DNA of 9,101 nucleotides from an uncultured Clostridia bacterium (GCA_948517135.1 CAORJJ010000022.1:7826-16926); one strand, 5' to 3'. Positions 1 through 6,631 are shown, counted from the first letter of the stretch. Numbers and translations are program-made. The notes: generated from the sequence alone by a model not told the origin.

Positions 1-509
1 ATATTAAATTCATTTTTTATTGATGTTGATATATCTTTTATTTCTTCTGAAATTTCATTTTGATTAGTATTTATTCCAATTCCTATTACTAAATCTTTTA
101 CTCTATTTCCTTGAAGTTTTGTTTCAGTTAATATTCCACCAACTTTTTTATTATTTATAATAAGATCATTTGGTAATTTTATATCAATATCTATTTGATA
201 TATCTTTTTAAAAATTTCTACCAAAATTTCTGCAATATCATATGTTAAATTGTCTAATTTACTAATATCACAATTTGGAAAAAGTACAGTTGAAAATGCT
301 ATATTATTATTTTTTTCTGTGTGCCATGCTCTTCCATGTGTTCCAACACCTGAAGTTTGAATATTTGCAATAATTAAACTTCCATTTTCTATATTGTTAT
401 TTTCTATTTTTCTCCAAGCTTCTTTTTGTGTAGAATCTATTGTTTCATAATAAAAAATATTTCTACCAATAAACTTTGTAAGTAAATTTTCAAAATTAAT
501 TTTGTTCAA
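1..509 (-). CDS. birA: Biotin--[acetyl-CoA-carboxylase] ligase, partial (C-terminus beyond left edge)
   Basis: Activates biotin with ATP to biotinyl-AMP and transfers it to the acceptor lysine of biotin carboxyl carrier proteins in the cytoplasm. The 169 codons visible contain the catalytic-domain signatures: the glycine-rich adenylate loop SGVGTHGRAWH (about residues 53-63), KLPNDLI (about 111-117), KVGGILTET just after it, and VIGIGINTNQ. There is no N-terminal winged-helix region, so this is the stand-alone (non-repressor) class. The start is TTG at 509: it lies at the right distance from a GAGGAG ribosome binding site inside the preceding gene, no ATG is in frame nearby, and the family fold begins almost at once (YYETIDSTQ at about 20-28). 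It overlaps the acyl-CoA synthetase by 14 bases, so translational coupling is likely. Assignment of the family is secure; lipoate ligase is less likely because of the KVGGIL motif. Confidence 0.93.
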   Translation of the reverse strand, partial: MNKINFENLLTKFIGRNIFYYETIDSTQKEAWRKIENNNIENGSLIIANIQTSGVGTHGRAWHTEKNNNIAFSTVLFPNCDISKLDNLTYDIAEILVEIFKKIYQIDIDIKLPNDLIINNKKVGGILTETKLQGNRVKDLVIGIGINTNQNEISEEIKDISTSIKNEFN

Positions 510-2196
510 TAGTTTTAATCTCCTCTTGTCTTTTTATCTTTGATGTTGTTGTCTTTATTAATGGTGTTTCTGTAAGAATTATTCCTCTTATAGCTTTATA
601 TGGAGGCATTGTCTTATTTATTTCTTTTATTCTTTTGTTTATTGCATCATAAATTTCTTTATCTGTTTCAACTTTATAAGCTGTTTTTACAATATCTTTA
701 TCATAAACAATTTTTACATATATTTTTATATCGTCTTTATCTTCTTTGTTTGACTTTCCAAAAATAAAAGATTCTTTTACACCTTCAATTCTATTTACTA
801 AATTTTCCATTTCTTCTGGAAAAATATTTTTACCATTTTTTAGAACAATTACACTTTTCTTTCTACCTCTAATAAAAATATATCCTTCTTCATCTATACT
901 AGCTAAATCTCCTGTATAAAACCAATTATTAATTAATACTTCTTTAGTTGCTTCTTCATTTTGATAATAACCTAACATTATATTTGTACCTTTTACAACT
1001 AATTCTCCAATTCCCTCTTCATTTGGATTTTCAATTTTTGCATTTACATGTGGTAATGCTTTTCCAATTGATCCAACTTTAAATTCTTTATTTGTTTCAA
1101 CACCAATTACTGGTGATGTTTCTGTTAGTCCATATCCTTGACAAAGATTTATTCCCCAATTTCTAAATGCATATTCAACATTCTTATCTAATGCAGCAGC
1201 GCCACTTATGAATAATCTTATATGACCTCCAAAAATTTGATGAATCTCTTTGAAAACTTCTTTTTTCTCTTCCATGCTTGAATCTTTATATTTTTCTTCT
1301 AGCTCTTTAAGCTTTGCCAATTTTCCTTCTTTTTCTAATTTCTTTATGATATTTTTATAAGTATTTTCATATATTGCAGGAACAAATGCTGCAAATGTTA
1401 TTTGATATTCATTTAAGTTCTCTAATATATGTCTTATTCCATCACAGAAAGATGTTTGACATCCTCTATATAATGAAAATAAAAATCCTACTGTACATTC
1501 AAAAACATGATGTAATGGTAAAAAAGATAGTATTCTATCATTTGAATCAATATCAAGTACACTTGCAATATCCATTAAATTTGAACATAAATTTTTATGT
1601 GATAATGCAACTACTTTTGATTCTGATGTTGTTCCAGAAGTAAATAGCATTATATTCATTTCATCTGGATTTATTTTACTATCTAAAAATTCTCTATTTC
1701 CATTTTTTAGTAAAACATTACCAATTTCTATAAGTTCTGATTGAGAATAAATTCCATTTGAATGTGTTTTAGAATCCATTGAAATTAAATGTTTCAATTT
1801 ACCTGTTCCTTCTAAAACCATCTTCTTTAACTTATCTTCATATTTTCCAGAGTAAAAAATCGCTTCAACTTCTGATCTTTCTATTAATCTTTTTAATTCA
1901 TTTTCAGGTAATGACTTATCAAGAGGAACTACAATACCTGTACCACAAGCAATAGCTAAATATGCAATCTCCCATTCAAATCTATTTTCACCTATTACAG
2001 CAATTCTTTTTCCTTTTAAATTAAAACTAATTAATGCTGTTCCTAAAGCATCAATTATATCTCTAACTTCTTTATGTGTATAAATTTTATATTTATTCTC
2101 TTCAACTCTTATTTTATATGCTGGTCTTTCCCCAAATTCCTCTCTTGTCTTTTTTAGCATATCTTTTAAATCTGTAATCTCTATAAATTTATTCAT
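496..2196 (-). CDS. Long-chain acyl-CoA synthetase (AMP-forming), ANL superfamily
   Basis: Activates a carboxylic acid, probably a long-chain fatty acid, with ATP to acyl-AMP and then to acyl-CoA. The 566 residues are a full-length enzyme. Core motifs are in order: the A3 phosphate loop FTSGTTSESK (185-194), A5 QGYGLTETSP (353-362), A7 WFYTGDL (425-431), A8 GRKKSVIVLKNGKNIFPEE (444-462), and the C-terminal KTTTSKIKR (548-556), whose K553 sits where the A10 catalytic lysine belongs. The phosphate loop is Ser-Glu-Ser where the textbook form is Gly-x-Pro. The ATG at 2196 follows AAAAAGGAG at good spacing. It is the first gene of an operon with birA and has a dyad-rich upstream region. A paralogue lies at the right edge of the window. 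Substrate chain length cannot be read from sequence. Confidence 0.93.
   Translation of the reverse strand: MNKFIEITDLKDMLKKTREEFGERPAYKIRVEENKYKIYTHKEVRDIIDALGTALISFNLKGKRIAVIGENRFEWEIAYLAIACGTGIVVPLDKSLPENELKRLIERSEVEAIFYSGKYEDKLKKMVLEGTGKLKHLISMDSKTHSNGIYSQSELIEIGNVLLKNGNREFLDSKINPDEMNIMLFTSGTTSESKVVALSHKNLCSNLMDIASVLDIDSNDRILSFLPLHHVFECTVGFLFSLYRGCQTSFCDGIRHILENLNEYQITFAAFVPAIYENTYKNIIKKLEKEGKLAKLKELEEKYKDSSMEEKKEVFKEIHQIFGGHIRLFISGAAALDKNVEYAFRNWGINLCQGYGLTETSPVIGVETNKEFKVGSIGKALPHVNAKIENPNEEGIGELVVKGTNIMLGYYQNEEATKEVLINNWFYTGDLASIDEEGYIFIRGRKKSVIVLKNGKNIFPEEMENLVNRIEGVKESFIFGKSNKEDKDDIKIYVKIVYDKDIVKTAYKVETDKEIYDAINKRIKEINKTMPPYKAIRGIILTETPLIKTTTSKIKRQEEIKTIEQN
520..525 (-). promoter_or_regulatory. 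Ribosome binding site for birA, inside the upstream gene
   Basis: GAGGAG on the minus strand ends 10 bases before the TTG at 509. It lies within the last codons of the acyl-CoA synthetase and is what decides the unusual TTG start of birA. Confidence 0.7.
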
Positions 2197-2212
2197 ATAA
2201 AATTAAACTCCT

Positions 2213-2246
2213 TTTTGACCATTAACTAATCTTCTCCCGATTGGTT
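2213..2246 (-). promoter_or_regulatory. Leader inverted repeat and third TGGTCAAAA element
   Basis: In the leader of the acyl-CoA synthetase gene, AACTAATC (2224-2231) and GATTGGTT (2239-2246) form an imperfect 8-base inverted repeat with one mismatch in the transcript. It is followed by TGGTCAAAA on the minus strand (2221-2213), an inverted copy of the nine bases at 2291-2299. The last A's run into the ribosome binding site, so binding here could block either elongation or translation. Confidence 0.35.
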
Positions 2247-2279
2247 ATTAAAAATATACCACAATTTTAGAAAAAAATA

Positions 2280-2317
2280 ATTATACTGACTGGTCAAAAC
2301 CATAGACTACATGGTCA
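2280..2317 (-). promoter_or_regulatory. Candidate promoter and operator cluster of the acyl-CoA synthetase-birA operon
   Basis: A TATAAT (-10) on the minus strand at 2285-2280 has only a poor -35 match 17 bases away. In its place is dense symmetry: TGACTGGTCA (2287-2296), TGGT-CAAA-ACCA (2291-2302) and ACCAT-N7-ATGGT (2299-2315). TGGTCA occurs twice in direct orientation 21 bases apart (2291 and 2312). The GACTGGTC core is like operators of TetR-family regulators, which often control fatty-acid genes, but the regulator is not in this window and the assignment is inference. Confidence 0.5.
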
Positions 2318-2330
2318 GATTTACACAAAA

Positions 2331-2362
2331 AATAAGGTGGCTCTTTTTTAAGCTACCTTATT
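2331..2362 (-). terminator. Rho-independent terminator downstream of lexA (distal hairpin)
   Basis: AATAAGGTGGCT (2331-2342) pairs with AGCTACCTTATT (2351-2362) as a 12-pair stem with one G-U, around an 8-base loop. On the minus strand it is followed by a T-run, and the plus strand also ends in seven T's, so it can work in both directions. It separates lexA from the acyl-CoA synthetase operon. Confidence 0.85.
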
Positions 2363-2397
2363 ATTTTTTTATCTTTTACTTTTATACTATAAAATTT

Positions 2398-2424
2398 AAA
2401 GGACATAAATATTTTATGCCCCTT
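2398..2424 (-). terminator. Proximal hairpin just after lexA, possible weak terminator
   Basis: AAAGGACATAAA (2398-2409) pairs with TTTATGCCCCTT (2413-2424) as a 12-pair stem including two G-U pairs in the minus-strand transcript, around a 3-base loop. The following T-run is broken (AAATTTTATAG), so it may protect the lexA 3' end rather than terminate. The stronger terminator is about 35 bases further on. Confidence 0.55.
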
Positions 2425-2437
2425 ACATTTTATTTAA

Positions 2438-3109
2438 TTATTTTACTTTTCTAAATACTCCTGAAACTTTACCTAAGATTTCACATGTTGGAACTATTAT
2501 TGGATCCATTGTAGAATTTTCAGGCTGTAATCTAATATGATCCTTTTCTTTATAAAATGTTTTTACTGTTGCTTCTTCCCCAATTAATGCTACAACAATT
2601 TCTCCATTATTAGCTGTATTTTGTTTTCTTACTAATATGTAATCCCCATTTAAAATTCCAGCTTCTATCATACTTTCTCCTCTAACTGTAAGCATGAAAC
2701 TTTCACCAGTTCCAACAAAATCTAATGGAATTGGAAATGTATCTGTAACATTTTCTACTGCAAGAATTGGTTCTCCAGCGGTTATTTTTCCTATAACTGG
2801 TACATCAACCATTTCTCTGCTTGAATAAACTTCTTTATCAAAAGTTGATTGTTGCCCTTCGATAGCTCCACCTTTTAATAATTTTAAAGTTCTTCCTTTT
2901 TGACTTTCTTTCTTTATATATCCTTTTTGTTCTAATGAATTAAGATATCCATGTACTGTCGCTGTTGATTTTAAATCTACTGCTTTACCAATTTCTCTAA
3001 CAGATGGTGGATAACCATTAGAATTTACTTGTTTTTCTATAAATTTTAAAATAGCTTTTTCTCTTTTATTTAAAGCATTTGGATCTTTTTTCTTCATATT
3101 ACAAATCAC
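2438..3109 (-). CDS. lexA: LexA SOS repressor / self-cleaving peptidase
   Basis: Represses DNA-damage genes as a dimer and cleaves itself when stimulated by RecA filaments. Residues 14-75 form the N-terminal winged helix with the family signature GYPPSVREIG (32-41) and STATVHGYLNSLEQKGYI (48-65). The S24 peptidase domain follows: cleavage site A111-G112 in ITAGEP, nucleophile S146 in RGESM and general base K183 in TVKTFYKE. All catalytic parts are intact. Length (223 or 219 residues) is close to the usual size. The start is uncertain: GTG at 3109 lies only 3 bases after AAAGGA, while the ATG at 3097 lies 15 bases after it; both are suboptimal. The N-terminal extra residues do not affect the fold. 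It has its own promoter and is terminated by tandem hairpins, so it is probably monocistronic. Confidence 0.97.
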   Translation of the reverse strand: MICNMKKKDPNALNKREKAILKFIEKQVNSNGYPPSVREIGKAVDLKSTATVHGYLNSLEQKGYIKKESQKGRTLKLLKGGAIEGQQSTFDKEVYSSREMVDVPVIGKITAGEPILAVENVTDTFPIPLDFVGTGESFMLTVRGESMIEAGILNGDYILVRKQNTANNGEIVVALIGEEATVKTFYKEKDHIRLQPENSTMDPIIVPTCEILGKVSGVFRKVK

Positions 3110-3120
3110 GTTTCCTTTCT
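3110..3120 (-). promoter_or_regulatory. lexA ribosome binding site, start ambiguous
   Basis: AAAGGA (3118-3113) lies 3 bases before GTG (3109) and 15 before ATG (3097), outside the best range for either. Weak initiation would suit a low-abundance repressor, but this is inference. Confidence 0.5.
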
Positions 3121-3138
3121 AGATTCATTTATGAAAGT

Positions 3139-3168
3139 ATGATATCACAAAACATTTGATTTGTCAAA
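3139..3168 (-). promoter_or_regulatory. lexA promoter with overlapping dyad (candidate auto-operator)
   Basis: TTGACA (3167-3162), a 17-base spacer and TATCAT (3144-3139) make a near-consensus sigma-A promoter with a leader of roughly 20 bases. The -35 box lies inside the perfect dyad TTTGA-N4-TCAAA (3168-3155). It has the same N4 half-site geometry as the Bacillus/Clostridium SOS box GAAC-N4-GTTC but a different sequence; no canonical SOS box is visible here. That the dyad is a LexA site is inference. Confidence 0.75.
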
Positions 3169-3188
3169 CAAAAGTTTTCTTTTTTATT

Positions 3189-3683
3189 TTAATCTTTTGG
3201 TAATAATGATTCAAATATTTTTATATGATTTTCTTCGTCTTGTATTATCCTACATAAAGTATCTTTTATACATTTTTCTTCAGTATTTTCAATTAATGTT
3301 TGATATTCTCTTATTGCCATTTTTTCACCTTCAATATTGTATTTAAGCATATCTTCTACACAGTTAAACTTATACTTAACATTATCTGAACACCACTTAT
3401 TGTTTCTACTACTCATATAATATGGTATAAATCCAAGTTTAACAAGTATATCTCCTAAAATCTTCAAATGATGCATTTCTTCAATTGCAATTTTCATTAA
3501 TACATTTTTTAATTCTGGACTTGTTTCATTACTCATATTTTCATTAATATATTGTAAAATTGTTGTAAGTTCGCTTGCCCCACCACTAAAAGAATTATAT
3601 AGCATTCTTCCAAACTTATAATCCTGTTTTAAATGCTCTATTTTTGGATATGGTACAGAATCGTTATTATTAAAAAAATCCAT
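3189..3683 (-). CDS. Ferritin-like / rubrerythrin-type diiron protein
   Basis: A 164-residue four-helix-bundle protein of the ferritin-like superfamily, probably binding a two-metal centre. Candidate ligands follow the usual pattern: E38 in GASELTTILQY, an ExxH pair in IAIEEMHHLK (E69 and H72, or E68 and H71), a central glutamate in NIEGEKMAIREY (E118 or E120) and E150xxH153 in DEENHIKIF. There is no C-terminal rubredoxin-type CxxC domain, so it is not a full rubrerythrin; C98, C108, C138 and C144 do not form CxxC pairs. Relatives reduce peroxide or store iron in anaerobes, and manganese-catalase-like proteins are also close; which of these this one does cannot be told. The ATG follows a perfect AAGGAGG. 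It lies 53 bases after obgE with no clear terminator between, so it is probably the last gene of the trpS-obgE transcript. Confidence 0.82.
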   Translation of the reverse strand: MDFFNNNDSVPYPKIEHLKQDYKFGRMLYNSFSGGASELTTILQYINENMSNETSPELKNVLMKIAIEEMHHLKILGDILVKLGFIPYYMSSRNNKWCSDNVKYKFNCVEDMLKYNIEGEKMAIREYQTLIENTEEKCIKDTLCRIIQDEENHIKIFESLLPKD

Positions 3684-3736
3684 AGTTTACCTCCTTGAAA
3701 GTATACTATGAATTTTTCTTTTAATATGATACTTTT

Positions 3737-5011
3737 TTATTCATACCATTCAAATACCCACTCTAAAAGTTTAACTGTATCTCCTTCTTTTACTCCTTTT
3801 TCTCTTAACGCATCTTCAATACCTAACTTTTTAAGCATTTTTTCCATATAATGATATGATTCGTTATCTCCAATATTTACTCTTCCCATCAATCTTTCGA
3901 CTGCTGCTCCTTCTACAATAAATTCTCCATCTATAATATCTATTGTAAATTCATCTGCATCATCATCTAATGTGTAGACAATTCTATCTTCAACATCTAC
4001 AACTTCTTCTTTAGGAAGTGTTTTAATGATTTTAGCAACATGATTAAATAACTCATTCAGTCCTTCTCCAGTTACTGCTGAAATTTTATAAATTTCTATA
4101 TCTTTTTGTTTTGCTATTTTTTCAATTTCTTTTAAATCTGAATCATCTTGCATACTATCTATTTTATTAGCAACTATTATTTGTTTTCGTGTTGATAATT
4201 TCTCACTATATTTTTTTAACTCATCATTTATTTTATTAAAATCATCAATTGGATTTCTTCCTTCAGTTCCTGCAATATCTATAACATGTAATAACAATCT
4301 TGTTCTTTCAACATGACGCAAAAATTGAGTTCCAAGCCCAATTCCTTCACTAGCACCTTCAATAATCCCAGGAATATCTGCTAAAACAAAGCTATCACCA
4401 TATTCTGTTTTTACAACACCTAAATTTGGATCTATTGTTGTAAAATGATAATCTGCAATTTTAGGAGTTGCTTTTGTTACTCTTGATAAAATAGTAGATT
4501 TTCCAACATTTGGAAATCCTACTAAGCCAACGTCTGCAAGTAATTTTAATTCCAAAATAACTTCTTTTTCTTTTCCTTTTTCTCCATCTATTGCAAATCT
4601 AGGAGCTTGTCTTGTTGATGTGGCAAAATGTGAATTTCCTTTACCACCTTTACCACCTTTTAATATTAATTCTTTTTGGCCTTCTATTGATAAGTCCACA
4701 ATTACTTTTCCAGTTTCTGCATCTTTTACTATTGTTCCTAAAGGAACTTTTACTATACAATCTGAACCACTTTTTCCAAATCTATGACTACCACTACCAT
4801 TTTGACCATTCTCTGCTTTAAACTTTTTGGTATATCTAAAATCTATTAAAGTATTAGCATTTGGATCTACTTCAAAATAGATGTCTCCACCTCTTCCTCC
4901 GTCTCCACCATCTGGGCCACCTGCTGCAACATACTTTTCTCTTCTAAAAGTTGCTGCACCATCACCACCATCTCCAGATTTAATTATTATTTTTGCATAA
5001 TCTACAAACAT
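3737..5011 (-). CDS. obgE: Obg family GTPase
   Basis: Essential ribosome-associated GTPase acting in 50S subunit assembly and stress signalling. The 424 residues show all three domains: the glycine-rich Obg fold (about 1-158, with GDGGDGAATFRREKYV near the start and GGKGGKGNSHF at 119-129), the G domain with G1 GFPNVGKS (165-172), switch I FTTIDPN (190-196), G3 DIPG (212-215), G4 NKID (282-285) and G5 SA (311-312), and a C-terminal OCT domain (about 345-424). The start ATG at 5011 follows AGAGAGGA. It lies 34 bases after trpS, suggesting co-transcription. The common rplU-rpmA-obg arrangement is absent here, since its upstream neighbour is trpS. Confidence 0.98.
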   Translation of the reverse strand: MFVDYAKIIIKSGDGGDGAATFRREKYVAAGGPDGGDGGRGGDIYFEVDPNANTLIDFRYTKKFKAENGQNGSGSHRFGKSGSDCIVKVPLGTIVKDAETGKVIVDLSIEGQKELILKGGKGGKGNSHFATSTRQAPRFAIDGEKGKEKEVILELKLLADVGLVGFPNVGKSTILSRVTKATPKIADYHFTTIDPNLGVVKTEYGDSFVLADIPGIIEGASEGIGLGTQFLRHVERTRLLLHVIDIAGTEGRNPIDDFNKINDELKKYSEKLSTRKQIIVANKIDSMQDDSDLKEIEKIAKQKDIEIYKISAVTGEGLNELFNHVAKIIKTLPKEEVVDVEDRIVYTLDDDADEFTIDIIDGEFIVEGAAVERLMGRVNIGDNESYHYMEKMLKKLGIEDALREKGVKEGDTVKLLEWVFEWYE

Positions 5012-5045
5012 TTTTACATTCCTCTCTTAAAGTACAATTATTTTA

Positions 5046-6059
5046 TTAATCTTCAAAATAGTTTAACTTCATTGCTTCTTTTACTTTTTTTATTGTTTCT
5101 TTTGCTGTTTTTCTTGCTCTTTCAGTACCTTCTTTTAAAATTTTATCTACAAGTTCTGGTCTTTCTTCATAATATTTTCTTTTTTCTCTTATAGGATTTA
5201 AAAATTCATTTATATTTTTAGCAAGTTCTCTCTTACATGCAACACATCCTCTTTGACCTTTTTTACATTCTTCACAGCATTTTTTGCAAGCTTCATCTCC
5301 AGAAAATAATTTATGATAATAATAAACCATACATACATCAGGATTTCCTAAATCATCTTTTTTTATTCTGTTTGGATCTGTAACTGCTCCCATTACTTTT
5401 TTATTTACTTCTTCTTCTGAATCTGATAAATAAATTGCATTTCCTAAAGATTTACCCATTTTTTCATTTCCGTCTAATCCTTTTATTCTTTTATCATTAG
5501 AAAGAACTATTTGAGGTTCAACTAAAATATCTCCATAAATACTATTGAATTTTCTAACAATCTCTCTACATTGTTCAATAAGAGGCTCTTGATCTTCACC
5601 AACTGGCACCAATTCTCCTTCAAATGTTGTTATATCTGCTGCTTGACTTACAGGATACCCTAAAAATCCATAAGTAACACTTTCACCAAATAAATCTCTT
5701 TTTTGTGATATTTCAGTTTTTACAGTAGGATTTCTTTGAAGTCTTGCTATTGTAACTAAGTTTGAATAATATATTGTTAGTTCAGCTGTTTCTGGTATCA
5801 TTGATTGAATATATATAGTTGTTTTTTCAGGATCAATTCCAACAGATAAATAATCCATTGCAACTTCTCTAACATTTTTTCTAACCTTTTCTGGATTATT
5901 AAAATTATCTGTTAATGCCTGAACATCTGCTATTAAAATATATGGATCATATTCTTCATTTTCTTGTAATTCTACTCTTTTTATTAATGATCCAAAATAA
6001 TGACCAATATGTAATCTTCCTGTTGGTCTATCTCCAGTTAATATTCTTTTCTTTTTCAT
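5046..6059 (-). CDS. trpS: Tryptophanyl-tRNA synthetase, iron-sulfur type
   Basis: Class Ic synthetase that charges tRNA-Trp. In 337 residues it has the nucleotide-binding HIGH motif (17-20, in GRLHIGHYFGSL), the KMSKS loop as KMGKS (200-204), and the family's SQAADIT and VGEDQEP stretches (138-144, 153-159). Between the KMSKS loop and the C-terminal helices is a cysteine cluster: C243, C258, C261, C262, C265, C272, C275. The pattern C-x21-C-x6-C-x2-C (C243, C265, C272, C275) is nearly that of the [4Fe-4S] Thermotoga maritima enzyme, as I recall its motif. The ATG at 6059 follows AAAAAGGAG. The leader is only about 20 bases, so there is no room for the T-box often found before trpS in Firmicutes. 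Confidence 0.97.
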   Translation of the reverse strand: MKKKRILTGDRPTGRLHIGHYFGSLIKRVELQENEEYDPYILIADVQALTDNFNNPEKVRKNVREVAMDYLSVGIDPEKTTIYIQSMIPETAELTIYYSNLVTIARLQRNPTVKTEISQKRDLFGESVTYGFLGYPVSQAADITTFEGELVPVGEDQEPLIEQCREIVRKFNSIYGDILVEPQIVLSNDKRIKGLDGNEKMGKSLGNAIYLSDSEEEVNKKVMGAVTDPNRIKKDDLGNPDVCMVYYYHKLFSGDEACKKCCEECKKGQRGCVACKRELAKNINEFLNPIREKRKYYEERPELVDKILKEGTERARKTAKETIKKVKEAMKLNYFED

Positions 6060-6084
6060 AGTTATCTCCTTTTTAACATATAAT

Positions 6085-6113
6085 ATTATACTTTATATTT
6101 ATCAAAAAATCAA
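6085..6113 (-). promoter_or_regulatory. trpS (trpS-obgE-ferritin) promoter
   Basis: TTGATT (6113-6108), exactly 17 bases, then TATAAT (6090-6085) on the minus strand. Transcription would start near 6078, about 20 bases before the start codon and just before the ribosome binding site. Confidence 0.8.
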
Positions 6114-6159
6114 TGTTTTTGCATTTTTCTTATGTTAACTGTCACTTTGAATTTTCACA

Positions 6160-6188
6160 TTGACAACATTTTTTATTCATGTTTTATA
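6160..6188 (+). promoter_or_regulatory. Candidate promoter of the plus-strand orphan gene
   Basis: A perfect TTGACA (6160-6165) is followed after 17 bases by TTTATA, in an AT-rich run where TTATAT or TATATA at 18-19 bases also fits. A start near 6195 leaves a short leader ending in the AAAGGGGG ribosome binding site. The TATAAT at 6200-6205 is too close to the ribosome binding site to serve. Confidence 0.5.
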
Positions 6189-6223
6189 TATATACTTACT
6201 ATAATTTAAAGGGGGTATAAATT

Positions 6224-6583
6224 ATGGATAAAAAAATTGAAAAGATATTTAGAAAATATATTTTAGAAGTTGATGATGCAATTGAAGCTCATGGTTTTAA
6301 ATCAGCATCATATATTGATTATGCAGAAAATAGTATTGTAGAATTGCAAGATTCAATAAAAAAGCAAATTAATGAACATGGTTCAAAAATTACATTTTGT
6401 AACTTACAAAATCATTTGAATAGAACTGCTCAAAATATTGTAGATTTTACAAAACAAACTGCATATGAAAAAAACAATAATAATACCTATCTTTATGAAA
6501 AAATCACAGACAAAGCAAATAATTTACGTAATGACTTAGATTTTTTAAACACTAGATTAATTAATTCATTTGAAAATATATAA
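6224..6583 (+). CDS. Uncharacterised 119-residue helical protein
   Basis: Not recognised. The protein is predicted to be almost wholly alpha-helical and soluble: no signal peptide, no membrane segment, one cysteine (C59), and charged amphipathic stretches at about 3-22, 30-52, 60-82 and 88-117, separated by an EHGSK turn (51-55) and an asparagine run (84-87). It is rich in Asn, Lys and Glu. That it is real is supported by AAAGGGGG eight bases before the ATG, an upstream TTGACA, the strong terminator immediately after the stop, and codon use like the neighbouring genes. It is the only plus-strand gene in the window, divergent from trpS and convergent with the small membrane protein. A four-helix or coiled-coil binding protein is plausible; no function can be given. 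Confidence 0.85.
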   Translation: MDKKIEKIFRKYILEVDDAIEAHGFKSASYIDYAENSIVELQDSIKKQINEHGSKITFCNLQNHLNRTAQNIVDFTKQTAYEKNNNNTYLYEKITDKANNLRNDLDFLNTRLINSFENI

Positions 6584-6619
6584 AAAAGTCCCCCACTCTT
6601 GCGAGAGGGGGGCTTTTTA
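6583..6619. terminator. Bidirectional terminator between convergent genes
   Basis: AAGTCCCCC (6586-6594) pairs with GGGGGGCTT (6607-6615), continued by two inner pairs across one A-A mismatch and a 6-base loop. T-runs follow on both strands, so it can end transcripts of the plus-strand 119-residue gene and of the minus-strand membrane-protein gene whose stop lies at 6632. Confidence 0.93.
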
Positions 6620-6631
6620 TTTATTACTTGA

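Noticed and set aside
1374..1643. Plus-strand open frame opposite the acyl-CoA synthetase
   Set aside because: Antisense shadow of a well-supported gene; no ribosome binding site and low-complexity hydrophobic translation. The same applies to the plus-strand frames at 3161-3346, 4612-4821, 6702-6887, 7262-7570 and 7625-7894.
3169..3190. Terminator between the ferritin-like gene and lexA
   Set aside because: Only a five-pair AAAAG/CTTTT stem can form; too weak to claim, so read-through into lexA remains possible.
3684..3715. Separate promoter for the ferritin-like gene (TATACT near 3700)
   Set aside because: The -10-like sequence is too near the ribosome binding site and has no -35 partner.
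6060..6084. T-box or trp attenuator before trpS
   Set aside because: The predicted leader is only about 20 bases and contains no specifier loop, T-box sequence or terminator.
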